From Liolophura sinensis (Eukaryota; Mollusca; Polyplacophora; Chitonida; Chitonidae), in assembly GCF_032854445.1 (NCBI RefSeq), contig NC_088300.1, forward strand, positions 27,015,608 to 27,079,607: DNA of 64,000 nucleotides, in the 5' to 3' direction. The notes under the pieces were generated by a model. The model searched no databases. It saw only the letters and a program-made list of their open reading frames with translations, and had not been told where the DNA came from. This document shows positions 37,168 to 50,074 of the stretch, piece by piece. The translations under genes were made by a program, and so were the position numbers. The stretch's first letter is position 1. Each line of letters begins with the position of its first letter.

Positions 37168-38227
37168 TAGTGTCCCATGTCCTTTAATTTATATACTGGC
37201 GAAGTTTGCCACCTGTAACGTATGTGGTCCCTAGTACACGTCATGTAAGCGGACACAAGACAACACCATCGATCACGTCAGTGGCTGCCAAGATGCAGAG
37301 AGCAACTGAAGTAGGGCAATGTTGAAAACTACCTGGCCGACAATACTGCTGAAGCTACACCTTGTGTGACATACCGATTCAAAGGCTGACGCGTTAAAGA
37401 CTGGACCACACATTTCTTAGATATCTTGCAAAAAAATAATTTTCCTTCAAAAGGTTTTAAAATTTGGATGTTTTTTTAACTGAAATCTCAGGGTTTCATT
37501 CAGCTGGATAATGTTATCTGCCAATGGCCTTGGTTTTAACACCGTCTGATGTTTCTTGTTCAGACAACAGCTTTTTTTAAGGATTCGAAGGTGTTGAAAT
37601 GTTCATTCCATCCAACAGATATATAACTTCGGCTGTAAAGTCATATAAGTAAACAGATCTTTGGTAATAATGTGCTCGGTTAATTAGAATTTCCAGCCAT
37701 ACCAGGCGATAAAGGCTTGCTCTTGTGAGGATCCTCACTTTTAACCAAAAATTTATAGACTTTCAATTTTTTATTCAAGTTTTAAACGTTAAAATCAATA
37801 AACCCCACGAGATTCCACCCAAAGTAACGCCCTATTAAAACCTGTCTGAACCCAGATTACAGGGGGCCTACCCGTGCATATCCTAGGATCATGTTAAAAG
37901 CGAATCAATTACCATTTTATTCGCGAATCTATGGCCAGATTGGGTCACTCATTTGTCATTTAAGGCAAGTTCAACCAGGGCAGTTTAAATTTGCACGTTG
38001 TTATGAAGCGTAACACTTCGGGCAAATCTGATATAGTCAACTGAAGCAAACAGAATAACTATTGCCAGGTGTTGTCACGTATAAAGAACACGAGTTTGTA
38101 GTTAATCCTTCGTCTATTTTACTGCTATATTGAGATTCATACGTCTTATAATGCTGAATGGCCACAACTATTTTTGGAAATGTATATGAATTAGTAAGAC
38201 TACCACAACTCCGAAAAAGGCCGAGCA
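37168..38227. other. No gene recognised
   Basis: AT-rich and featureless to my eye. Confidence 0.5.
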
Positions 38228-38343
38228 CTGCATCTTTGTTCCTGTATTCCGATCTTATTAAACCAGATGGCATCTTTGCACCTGTATTTCGGTCTTATTA
38301 AACCAGATGGCATTTTTGTTTCTAATTTTGGTTTTATTAAAGC
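38228..38343. repeat. 40-bp tandem repeat, about 3 copies
   Basis: The unit is CATCTTTGTTCCTGTATTCC followed by GATCTTATTAAACCAGATGG. Starts are at 38231, 38271 and 38311, and the third copy is diverged. Confidence 0.9.
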
Positions 38344-40703
38344 ACACCCTGCACGGTTCAAGAAAACTGAAATGTGAAAACTAAGATACTGTGATTTTTG
38401 TTACGTTTACCTATAATACGTTAAACTAGTATGTGCTAGTCACACGAACCAGAACGGACAAGATGCTTAAAGTAAGACTTAAAATTTGACCAGTCAGTCA
38501 AAAAACACAAGACGAGGTTAAAAAAAGGTCGCTATTTTTATAAGCTCGTTTTATGCTGTTCACAAGACTAATGGGAAGAAGATACCCTATTCTAAATAGA
38601 AACGAAGCGAAAGAAAACTTATTTTTAAACTGTCTTATCGAAACCCTTGAATCTTCACTAGCCGCAAACATTACACAATCTGTGACGTGAAACTATGGAG
38701 AAACAAATAAATCAATTTGCGAAACCTGTAGTTAAACAAAATAATTGGTGTGATTAGTCTTCCCATCGATAAATCGTTGTACATTCTTTATGGTATACAA
38801 GATCGGTTCTTGTTGGCCGTGGTAAACAAGATGGCCTCATGTAGTTCAGACGTATTATAAATGACAAGTCAGTGCTGTTGTGATTTTAGATTGTTGATCA
38901 ATCGCAAGTCATTACAACAAAAATCCACGTGGCCCCAACACTAAAACATGCAGCTCTGCGTGCATGTGTGCTGTTTACAAAACCTAATAGTGAAGCAAGA
39001 GAGTGAAGCCAGTAAACAGGCCGACAATTGCTTTTACAATGTAGACGCCCGGTATATATGTATTTTCTACACAATGCTAAACAGGAAACCCTGAGTTTAT
39101 CAATTATAAACAATGTAAATATTGGTTATGGCCACTTACTGTTATGATATCCATGCGACTTTGTGATCCTCAAAAATGTAATTGTATACGGAGAACATTT
39201 TGTGCGTGACCAAATGACTATACGCTCATTAATAAAACTACATGTATAACTATCTGCCCAATAGTGCATAGAATTCGATGCACCCTGGTCATCATATGCA
39301 ACGCAACTACATTTGTATATTACAACCAAACGCAGTAAGGCACTTAGAATAATGGGTACATTACAACGTAGAAAGGAATTCCATTGACATATTTCCGGCA
39401 ATGGAATCCGTCTGGCACCTCTATATGTATATAGATCGGCTCTTGCACTTTTATTCTGATCATTGCTGGCTGCTTCCAATCAAAAGACTGGTTTTTAAAT
39501 GCAAGCAGACATGGCTTTTTCGCCTAGGAGACGGCGATATGCAAAAGGTTTCCATCTCAAAGGTTTGATGACTAAAATCGAATCTAAAAACTGCCAGCCG
39601 GAACAATCTTCTGCAACGATTTATCAAGACCTGGAGCCACAGTCCGATTTACTTTGTTGTCGCGGAAGCGGACCTAATTAGCGTCAAGGGCCAGCGCTTT
39701 ATCACTGGGCCATTTGCGTCGACGACGCATTAATATGCGCCAAGGTTACACGCCAACTTTAGCTCAGACCTGCTAATGGTAATGAGATGCACCCCGGGTG
39801 TTATAGCTTGCAGAGACATAACCTGGCGGCTTCCATAATCAGGGTGGCAGCCTGTCAATCACTAAACTAACATATGAACAATATGAGAGGTTTCATCCGT
39901 TCTCCGAACATGGCAAAAAGCGTCTCTGCTTTCAAAGTTGAGAGTATTTGCTGACGGATGATGGATTGCAGGCATTACTCTTCACTGCTTTATTACACGG
40001 GTTTTTCAATCAACTGTTTACCTAGCTCGCTGTTGAATATCTGCTACTTTGATACAGCGTTACTTGTGACATGTTTGGTTACCACTCATTTCCGCAGATA
40101 CTGAATGCAACTTACCATTTCTGATATTTCTGACGAATATAACATTTATTCGTGGATACCATCGCAGTTTTACAAGATGCAGCATAGATAGCTAGGGCAC
40201 TCAAAAAACCGACCTTCAGTGAGGGCTAAAGGGCTTCTCGAATTTTGTTCAGAACGTCATAATTCTGACATGAGCAACTACTGCGAAGAAAATTAAATCA
40301 AAACTTCACCTCTCAGTGCTTAGCTTGTTTGTTATTTCGTCAAATTGATTTTTACTATTGGTGTAATATAAAATAATACAAGCTCAACGATTATATTTGG
40401 AAAGAACTGAACTCTCGCACAGGAAGCAACTGGTATTTTTGGAGTGAACTAGATTATTATTCCGTACGAAAGAACAACTACCGTGCAGATAGCGTTTAAG
40501 ATAAAAACCACATAGCAAAGAGGAGAATGGTCAGTCTTAATTTCAATATTCTATACTCATGAAACGACATCTTTCAAATATTTTTACAGACACTTACCAA
40601 AATCCATCATAGAATACTGCGATAAAATACAAGATGATAAAAATGTGTTCAGTCAACCTTGAATTCATGTAATACAAATGTCTTTCGGTGACAAAGTAGG
40701 CTG
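38344..40703. other. No gene recognised
   Basis: Only short frames are seen. The longest (39126-39479, minus, 117 codons) has no recognisable domain. Confidence 0.45.
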
Positions 40704-40864
40704 AGAGGACGGTCATTCCGCAACCTGCGGATAGTCGTGGGTTTCGCCCGGGCTCTGTCCGCTTTCCTCCCTTCATAATACTGGCCACCGAAGTAAAAGT
40801 GAAATATTCTTGAGTATGTCGCAAACACCAATCAAACGAATAAATAAATAAACAGAGGACGGTC
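40704..40864 (+). mobile_element. 5'-truncated SINE, family 1, with 11-bp target-site duplication
   Basis: AGAGGACGGTC occurs at 40704-40714 and again at 40854-40864. Between them is only the 3' half of the element, starting at CGCAACCTGCGGATAGTCG, with core GGGTTTCGCCCGGGCTCTG and end CAAACACCAATCAAACGAA plus TAAA units. Truncation with an intact duplication points to incomplete reverse transcription at insertion. Confidence 0.93.
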
Positions 40865-41429
40865 GACGTGACCGCGACGAAAAACGCTTCACAAAAACGG
40901 GGAGAAGATACCATATACAGCATTGTGGGAAGACACGTGTTTAAGGAGTGGAAGTTAATACCTCTCTCCAGCCCTACAAATCAAGGGTTTAGTTTGTCCG
41001 GTCATCGCCGTCTAAACGACCTGGGATCGATAGCTGGACGTATGTACTGGAAGATTCTGGAAACATCGGTCACCAAATCAGCCGGGAGGCGTTCCCCTAT
41101 TCACGTGTTGGACTGGACAGACTGACCTCGGTAAAGACAGGGTCGGTCGACAGGCTGATCAAAGGCGGGGATTCTATATATCTCACCTCTGCGGATGTAG
41201 CCCTAGTGAGTCATGTGGAATCTACACCTAACTAAGTAACTAACACACAGACCTATAGGGGAGTTATAGCAACGGATGGCTGAGTGGTTGTCATCATTGC
41301 TGTTGGGAGATCTCTATATCTGAGCTGGCCAGAGTGGACCGTGGCTACAAGGATGGTCTTTGAGATTGTATCCCACAAGAAAGGAGTCATATACAAATAC
41401 AGTTAATAGCGTCATAGCTGATCGCATTC

Positions 41430-42035
41430 ATTTTGCAATATAGGTTATAAAACACTACTGTCACAGTTGGTTACATTTGTAATGTATATGTTATAAAACA
41501 CTTAGCAGGACTGGTGTCACATTTGGTTACATTTGCAATGTATATGTCCTAAAACACTTAACAGGCCTGGTGTCACAGCTGGTTACATTTGCAATGTATA
41601 TATTAAAAAACACTTAACAGGCCTGGTGTCACAGCTGGTTATATTTGCAATGTATATGTTATAAAACACTTAACAGGCCTGGTGTCACAGCTGGCTATAT
41701 TTGCAAATGTATACGTTATAAAACACGTGACAGGCCTGGTGTCACTGTTGGTTACGTTTGCAATGTCTATGTTATAAAGCACGTGACAGGCCTAGTTTCA
41801 CAGTTGGCTATACTTGCAATGTATATGTTATAAAACACGTGACAGGCCTGGTGTCACATTTGGTTATATGTGCAATGTAGATGATATAAACACTTAACAG
41901 ACTTACAGTTTCCCAGCTGCATGTTCACATTTACAATGTAGATTACATTACACTTAACAGGCCTCTTGTGTCATATGTGCTAAAATGTGCATTGTAGCGT
42001 ATAGAACATATAACAGGCCTTGTGTTATAGTTGCA
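41430..42035. repeat. 56-bp minisatellite, about 11 copies
   Basis: The unit is close to GTCACAGTTGGTTACATTTG, CAATGTATATGTTATAAAAC and ACTTAACAGGCCTGGT. Central copies are near-identical (starts 56 bp apart, for example ACAGGCCTGG at 41561 and 41617). The ends are diverged. An open frame across part of it (41645-41833) is a repeat artefact. Confidence 0.92.
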
Positions 42036-43869
42036 AAACAGGGGAACGTTTCACATGAAACGTTAAGTGCACCTAACTTCCATGGCGATCAGTACTGTAG
42101 TTACTTTTCTATAAATGAGTTAGGCTAATGTTTGGTGTGCCTTTTTCTTATTTTTCACTTAAAGGGGCGATCCGATTTGTGATTTAACCAAAGGACTAAA
42201 AGGGACAGAGGATTTAATGTTGCTAAGCATCTGTCATTTGGTAGTTTTATTTTGTTTTGTTCACATAAAATCCATCAGGTCCACGCATGGACCCCGTAAT
42301 AGGATCAATAACAGCAGAAAACATCAAAACAGACAATATATATTCGCATACCAGTCGACAGCTATCACGGCCGTTCCATGTCAAAATTTGCTAGACCACA
42401 TTCCACACCACCTTTAACATAAACCCACACTAACAAAGTATATAAAAAATGAGGGATGACTGATGTAAATTTCATGCTCTTTACTCTTTCATACTACTCT
42501 TTCTTCATTTACTCTTTCATTGCAACTGTTCAATAACACACTTAACTACAAGATCTCACCACAATATTACAGACAGGGTGGCATGTCACTAAAGAAATGC
42601 TTTACTGAATCAAGACATTTTTGAGAATGAATTTAATGTCACTGTTGATAAGCATTCGTTAACATGCATTTTTCATCCGCAAGTTTAACCAAATAAATAG
42701 AGAACACTAAAGCAAACGCCTGTTTGATGTTAAGGTTGTTGCAATATGCGTGGTATCAGCCAGTTATATTTACTCTATGCAATACATGTGATGGAGCGAC
42801 GCCCAGATTTTCGGTATAAAATTTAGTCTGAATCATGTAGATACCCACAAGAACGTGTGTCTGGAATGCGATTGACATGCATCTGTAGGGCATACACGAC
42901 TGACCTGTGGCTGACATGTCTCTTGCAAACATGCCACAGACATGCCACTGCTACAATCTGTCATGCTCCACTGTAAGTTACAGTGGAAATCACGCTAATT
43001 TCGCCCAGTGCAATCACGTAGGTTCTTGATTCTGCAGTGAAGATTACCAAATTTAGAGACCACCAGCGGTATTTCGTTATGTAAACACCGACTGAAGCGA
43101 TGTCAACCATGCAGCAATTCGCTGTTGTCTCGTGTTTGAATACTAGCAATCGATCGTACTTTGATTCTAACTAGCCGTGCATTAAGAAAATTATGCGATT
43201 ACAACCGAACTGCATTCAGGAACTGCGCATCACGACAGGTTGCGCATGAATATTTTTAAGACGGGTTTCTGATAGATCCAGAAGTTCCTGCGATGATCTG
43301 TACAAAAACACCAAAGCTGCAGTTGTAAATCCCCTGGTGCTAGTTGTCCAATACCTCACAGATCTAGCGATCCTAATTCTCAGAGCCGAACCCACTTCCA
43401 AGTCTATGCACCTGTTAACCTCACTGGTTAAGCGCAGTGCCTGTAAGAAAACTCCGTGAACCTTTGATTTGAAATCCCACCGTAATATAATATCGGAGGA
43501 AACATAGACTGACCTGATTTGTAAGCTCGTATCAAATGCCCCTATTTAACACACGACAGTTTCCCCAAAATACATTGCTCTCAAAGTCAGTTAGTGCAGT
43601 TTCCACGGTTAATCCGGGTATACAAAAGTATGTTTTCCTGTTTCAGATTACACAGATTTGGTCGATATTTTAACCCATTTTCAGAGCTGGGAGACCCATT
43701 TTATTCTAATGGCTAGGCGACTGTATCCATGTTTGTATCACGTCGAGCTTTAACTCAGTCTATAATTTCCTGCTTAGAAAACAGCGAAACTGATAGTATT
43801 CAACAAAGCTTCGGACTCATATTTCAAGACTTCGAGAAAAATATTTTTTGGATTCATTCATTTGTTAAT
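42036..43869. other. No gene recognised
   Basis: Short frames only. At about 43420-43480 a tRNA-like stretch (CTCACTGGTTAAGCGCAGTG ... GATTTGAAATCCC) resembles a lone SINE head. Confidence 0.4.
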
Positions 43870-44110
43870 TTCACTCGTGCTTTAATCTGTACACCAGAAT
43901 ATTTCACTTATAAAATGTCGGTCAGCGCTATGGTGGGAGAAAACGAGAAGAGCCCGCGAAAACCCATGGCCATCCGCAGTTTGCTGTCAGACCTCCGTAG
44001 CTGTTAGACTACGGACGACTTGAGAGGTAGCCAGCATGAGGAGGACGAACTACGAGTTCGAACTCCTGAGTCACTACTCTGCGCTAGCCACGAAGGGTCA
44101 CTGGGTACTG
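43870..44110 (-). mobile_element. SINE, family 1, diverged, nearly complete
   Basis: The plus strand shows AGAATATTTCACTTATAAAA, GTCGGTCAGCGCTATGGTGG, AAACCCATGGCCATCCGCAG and the head side with GTTCGAACTCCTGAGTCACT and GCGCTAGCCACGAAGG. A small internal hairpin (CCGTAGCTGTTAGACTACGG) is inserted near 43995-44014. Confidence 0.82.
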
Positions 44111-44370
44111 GGTCACGCCCCACTACCATCCCCAAATTTTCGGAATTATGATATGATAGTTTTACAGTTATCCTGAAGCGATTCATGCGACATGATGAGA
44201 CTTTATAATGAGACATAGTAATGATCTATTTACCTTCTACAAATCAGCTGTGTTGCGTAAAAAATACCGACTTCACGTATACTAGTATATCGATATTATT
44301 TACACGTGTGTGTACTGATGTGTGTACTAATAAATTGTAAATTGGGTAAATTACTAATTTATAAACCTAA

Positions 44371-44540
44371 TACATAGTCGTATCATATAGTTAGACACCA
44401 AGGATCATCCCAGGAATATGTTACGCAGGTAGCTAGCCGTAGGATATAGCTAGACACCAACGACCATCCGGGAATATGCTACGCAGGTAGCTAGTCGTAT
44501 GATATAGCTAGACACCAACGGTCATCCGGGAATATGCTAA
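44371..44540. repeat. 58-59-bp tandem repeat, about 2.8 copies
   Basis: The unit runs GATATAGCTAGACACCAACG, .CCATCCGGGAATATGCTACG and CAGGTAGCTAGTCGTAT. The copies at 44443 and 44501 are nearly identical; the first is more diverged. Confidence 0.9.
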
Positions 44541-45067
44541 GTATCAAGAAGCTGATAATGTCTTACGTAGAATTACACCCGACAGTTGATCCGAGTCCCC
44601 AGGCTAGACGCACCCGACTTGCCCAGACTGCACGTATCCTGTATCACCCTCACAAATCCTCATATGTGTCCTCATGTGAAGACTTACCCCACTTAGCTCT
44701 GAGTCCGCGATCGATGTCCTGCCGCCAGGATGGGTCATCGTCACGCTTTCAAGCCTCTCACCAGGCACATTTCGTGCCAAAATTTGTGTTATTTACCGGA
44801 AATGCTGCCAGCGCCAATTTGTTTTCCCATTGGACAAGAAACGTTCCTGATGACATGGACTTGATGCTGTATTCTTTATTGCTAACGACGTCAAATGGGG
44901 CTGATTGCAGGCAGTGTGGATCCGGGGAAGAGTCACAAGGTCGGCTGCTCAGTTTAACTGGATTTGTCCACAGATATGTGCAAATTAGTCTACCTTACAC
45001 CCAGCGATGTGAGAATTTGAATTGTAGTTTGTCACGAAGCATGTGCCAGACAGATGCACACATGTGA
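44534..45067 (+). other. Open frame of 177 codons, unassigned
   Basis: This is the longest non-repetitive open frame in the window, starting at the end of the 58-bp array and ending TGA at 45067. No signal peptide, transmembrane segment or domain that I recognise is present. The composition is Ser- and Arg-rich with several Cys residues. There are no neighbouring exon signals that I would trust. It may be a chance frame or part of an unknown gene. Confidence 0.2.
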
Positions 45068-45851
45068 AAAGCAATTGGAAAAGTATGTAACCCATGTGCA
45101 AGTTTACAAATGTATCATTGAGAATAGCTGAAGCTAGCTAGACCAGGAGCCCACTCCGCACAGCAAAATTTAAAACAGTATTCAAAAGGTTGGACGGTCG
45201 GAGTTCAAATTGGGAACACTTAACTAATGTTGTGGTAGGACAATTACAACACAATTTGATCCTCAGGAGTCTCCAACAATTTTCGAAACGTAAGCAATGC
45301 ATATAAAAAGGTATAATTCAATCCCTAATGGGCATGATCAAACTTATATGAGCTTCTCAGTGGAGACAGGAATCTATACATCAGTGTTTTAAGCGTCTAC
45401 CAAGTATTCAATTTCCAACTTCTGTATTGGTAAATAAAAACATCATGTTGATCTGTTTCAATCTGACGGGAGATAGCGGTGTCGTCTGATGAAAAGAATA
45501 TAACCATGACATCAACCGTCAAAGATTCTGAACTAGGCCTATCACTTTACATTTATCATCGTTGGAATTTAAGAATAAATATAGACTGAATATAAGCTGC
45601 CTATACTTGTCCTTGGTGAATTAGTTTTGTAAATACAACTCTTAGGGCACACATTCAAATCATCTTTACAAGACTAACAAAGCTATGCATTCAACGTTTT
45701 AGAAAATCTTCTGTATACCTCGTTATCGTTTCCTGATACAGTATGGACAGGGATTGTCAGACACTGACGGGCTAAACAAAGAGTTCTAAATTGTGCAAAA
45801 ATCCACACTTTTGTGCTGCTACGCTGTGGTGCATGTGTAAGTACCTATCTG

Positions 45852-46557
45852 TGTGACGTACCACAGGATACAGCTAATGGGCACATGCACACCGACAAGT
45901 GTGACGTACCACAGGATACAGCTAATGTGCACATGCACACCGACAAGTGTGACGTACAACAGGATACAATTCATGGGCAAATGCACACCGACAAGCGTGA
46001 CGTACCACAGGATACAGCTAATGGGAACATGCACACCGACAAGTGTGAGGTACAACAGGATACAGCTAATGGGCACATGCACACCGACAACTGTGACGTA
46101 CCACAGGATACGACTAATGGGCACATGCATACCGACAAGTGTGAGGTACAACAGGATACAACTAATGGGAACATGCACACCGACAAGTGTGACGTACCAC
46201 AGGATACAACTAATGGGCACATGCATACCGACAAGTGTGAGGTACAACAGGATACAACTAATGAGAACATGCACGCCGACAAGTGTGACGTACCACAGGA
46301 TACAACTAATGGGCACATGCACACCGACAAGTGTGAGGTACAACAGGATACAACTAATGGGAACATGCACACCGACAACTGTGACGTACCACAGGATACA
46401 ACTAATGGGCACATGCATACCGACAAGTGTGACATACCACAGGATACAACTAATGGGCACATGCACACCGACAAGTGTGACGTACCACAGGACACAGCTA
46501 ATGGGCACATGCATACCGACAAGTGTGACGTACCACAGGATACAATTAATGGGCACA
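45852..46557. repeat. 48-bp minisatellite, 14.7 copies
   Basis: The unit is TGTGACGTACCACAGGATAC, AGCTAATGGGCACATGCACA, CCGACAAG. Two sub-types (GACGTACCA and GAGGTACAA) alternate through the middle, giving a 96-bp higher-order period. Because 48 is a multiple of three and the unit has few stops, frames stay open on both strands (316, 235, 245 and 241 codons). The plus frame would read a 16-residue repeat CDVPQDTANGHMHTDK, but differences between copies fall mostly on amino-acid-changing sites and the frame has no ATG before the array. I regard it as non-coding. Each type-1 unit carries TGACGTA. Confidence 0.93.
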
Positions 46558-49500
46558 TAACCTTGGACCGCTTTGTTAATGGCAGGGAGGAGTTTCGTTC
46601 ATTCATAACTGCGCGGTTCAGTGTAAGGTATATAACTAAAGACGTACAGCATGTGACTTTTTTCGTGCCTAATATCCAAGTAATAAAAGCTGTCAACAGT
46701 AGACGTGTTTACGATAAAAATTTCACTTTTGTGTCACGAGAACATACCACATGGAGATCGTAGTCTGATGCTATACTCTTTCGTCATGTTCGATTTAACA
46801 CATACTCATGGCTGAATACGAAAGGCGTGAAGTCGTCACGTCAATGCTGACTTAGACCTCAACCAAATTACAAATTACATTACATCGTATCGCATATAAT
46901 GTATATTAAGTTGCAGAAATTCCCAAGTCACTTCATATTATACTGTAGATCTTCAAACAGCTTCATGCCAGTTTCCACTGCTTTGGTAAGGCCACCAGTA
47001 TTCAGGCCGATTGGAAGTTGCCCGTAATAGCTTTTCCGTCAAACAGCTTTTTCATAAACCTGCGCTCTGATTTCTGTCAGACAGGAAATCTAATCAACTT
47101 TCAATCTGAAGTATTGAGATATTAAATGCATCTAAGTAAACACGGGCGGTCAGAATGGTGGAATAAATACAAACCGTGCTTGTTCCTCGGTTACAATACA
47201 GAAAAATCTATGCACCAACTTTCACTCTACCTCCTCAGGCAGCCGTTTGTAATTTATTGGGTAATCAGTTGCCATGACAACCGTTGGTTTCCATGCAGTC
47301 TCGTCCAGGATGGGTGAACCTATGGTATACCTGTTTTCGCTGCGCCCATATAAAGCCTTGGTGTGTATATTATAGAACTCCAGTTAAAATTGAGATTTAA
47401 ACTCCGCTTCAAGTTTCCATGACAACAGTTACAAGGGCTATTGTGATGTTACTCAGGCTTATATAGAGGTGCTGTTGTTCAGGTTTAGAATTTTGTCTGA
47501 TTTTATCTGATATATTCCTGTCACGTTCATAGCCGTATTTATTGTTACCACAAGGCCATATTATTTCCTACAGTCATGTTCGCAAAGATCTAAAACGTGA
47601 TTTACATGTAATACACGAGTCAAATTTTTAATTATACATAAAATACGTGGCCGTACGGCTGTACAGCACCTGGTAGAATGTCATTATCAAATATCAGAAA
47701 GGTCAGTTTACAAGCTTGTAGTGTGCATACTGTGTATGTAATATGGCATATGCTTGAATACAGTATACTCAAATGAATAAAAGCCATGTAACATGGTACT
47801 CTCTTCCCGAGTGGACTTATACAGTAAAGTAATAACACCAATTTTATTTGGAGCAGTAATGTCTAAGCACGACGGTCAACTTCTCCTTTAGACCTATCAG
47901 TAATTTATTGGTATTATCACTTTCGTAAGAATCTTGAGTCATAAAATGCCGTGGTAACGCCACCCCCCTAAAAAACCCCCACCCCCGATTTTTCGCCTTC
48001 TGCCCGGGATCTACACCCTATTTATACTAAGGCGTTATCTTTCAGAATCGATCATATGTCGTAACACCGTACCAATGTAAAGGCTGTAATATTAACAGAT
48101 GGCAACATCGTGCACATCATTTATTAATGTAGTATGTTAATTGATTGTTGTCTTTAATTATTCATTGCTAATCTATGCCGCGCGGAATTAAATATTTTGA
48201 CTAGTGTTGTACTTACATGTTACATTTACTGTGTTCCAGGGCGATACTGTATGCTATGCTATCTGCTGGCTCGCCAGATAATGCATGCTGCGCTAGATCG
48301 ATGGTGATCGCTGGTGTGCTAGCTGACTCTATGGTAATAGCTTTCTGGCAATGTTGTGTTTATTTTTACTACAAAAACTGGCATATTTTATGTGGCGCCA
48401 TGCACGTATGGGAATTTTTGTTATACCGCCCATGTTATTCATGGAACGTCGTCCATCTCTGTGTCAGTACATTGGCCAGTTAGTAATAATTTGCAATTAA
48501 CATCGCCGCACTTTTTTTTACCTAATTCTGTTTAAGCTTTGGTGCTAGAAAAAGCATTAGTTGCTACTGTTTAAGCATTCAAATAAACAGTTAAAATAAA
48601 ACCCTAACAGGGAAATTGGCCAGAAGCTGGATTTCATGTGAGAACTATTACATTGTCGTCGTTGTTTCAGACTTAATCTCCAAGCTTTTATATTTTCCTT
48701 TTTCCACATTTATCCTAAAACCTTTGAAATAAAGGTTGGAAATATACAGCGCTCATATTCAATATTTCCAAAACTCATTTGCAAACCAACTGTTTATATT
48801 CTCAAAAACCCAGTTCCAAAAAAAAAACTGTTGTTATTCTCAAAATCCATTCCAAAGCAATGGTTCTTATTCTCAAAACCCTTTAAAACAATTCCCTAAC
48901 TTCGCTCCATCCTGAAACAGCCATGTCTTCCAAGTACCGTCGGAAGGACAAGGCAATATAGATGTCGACAAATGAGGCATAAAATTCAAATAACACCATA
49001 AATTCATATTAAAGTTTTTATAATCAGGGCAGCTGGCAATTATTTGAGATATTATCGCAGAAATTACATCAGAAATTATTCCAAGAAGGCCATTGAGATG
49101 ATGCTGTAATGTGGGTGTTCATGCCCAGAGGTCTGTTTATGGCCTTCTTTTCATGTGATTGTTAAATATGATGACAAAACAGCATTTCTAGAGTGTTTCT
49201 AGACCAGTGACGTCGCACTGCTCTAGTTTAACTCTCTACGTTGTAATCTTCTGTATTACTTTGATTGTTTGCATTCATGTCTGTTATGTAATAAAAAGAA
49301 AAAAACCAACTCGCTCTGGTTCTATACTCAATGGCAATGTTTCTCTGTTGTACAAGACCAAGTAATCCAATACTTAAACTGGCTGTATTGTTCAGTCTGC
49401 GATGGATTGACTGATAGATTTATTGATTGGGCTATTCGATAGACTGGCGTTAACATCATAGCTAGCAACACCAAGGGGTATTTGGTTGCCACAAGTATTC

Positions 49501-50045
49501 TGCGAGGAAAGCGGTGTTCAACGCTAATCAATTAAACAAACACGTGTGTTATAATTTGACCCGACAGTCCCGTAAATCGAGGTATCTCCCTGACTAGAGA
49601 TAGAACTATACCGTCCACGATATACCCCGCTGACAATACTCAGCTGTCCCAAACGGTCAAACCTATTGATCTGTGAGGTTCAGGATACCGTGTTTCACCT
49701 AAATATTCGCCCCAAAATGTGCATTTTACAGGTAAATAAAGATCATATAATATTACTTTTTGTGCCGAAACTTAAATTTTTTTCAGTAACATATCAACCT
49801 ACCTTACAAACTTTAAAACACCTTTCTAACATTTACAGAACTCTCAGAAACAAGCAAAACGAGTAACTTAATCATGGACAGAATTTAGATCATTTACAGT
49901 ATGTGCCGTTAAGGGCAACAAAACAAGGTTTTGGTCACTGACCATTTAAATAAACATGAATGGTCTGAATAGCGCAAAGAGCGAATCGGTTACCTTACCA
50001 ACGCTCGAAACAGACCATTGTATGCCATAATTGTATCGGGATACC
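46558..50045. other. No gene recognised
   Basis: Only short frames are seen. C-runs occur at 47963-47992. The 63-codon tail after the 48-bp array (to 46763) stays open but matches nothing I know. Confidence 0.45.
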
Positions 50046-50074
50046 GCCATATATATATATATATGTGTGTGTGT
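50046..50074. repeat. (TA)n(TG)n microsatellite
   Basis: A perfect TA run is followed by a TG run. Confidence 0.9.

Noticed and set aside
41270-41345. tRNA-like start (GGATGGCTGAGTGGTT)
   Set aside because: Box A is good, but no box B or cloverleaf could be found downstream.
45819-46696. Minus-strand and alternative-frame proteins of 235-245 residues over the 48-bp array
   Set aside because: The unit length is a multiple of three, so frames stay open by geometry. Differences between units are not biased to silent sites.
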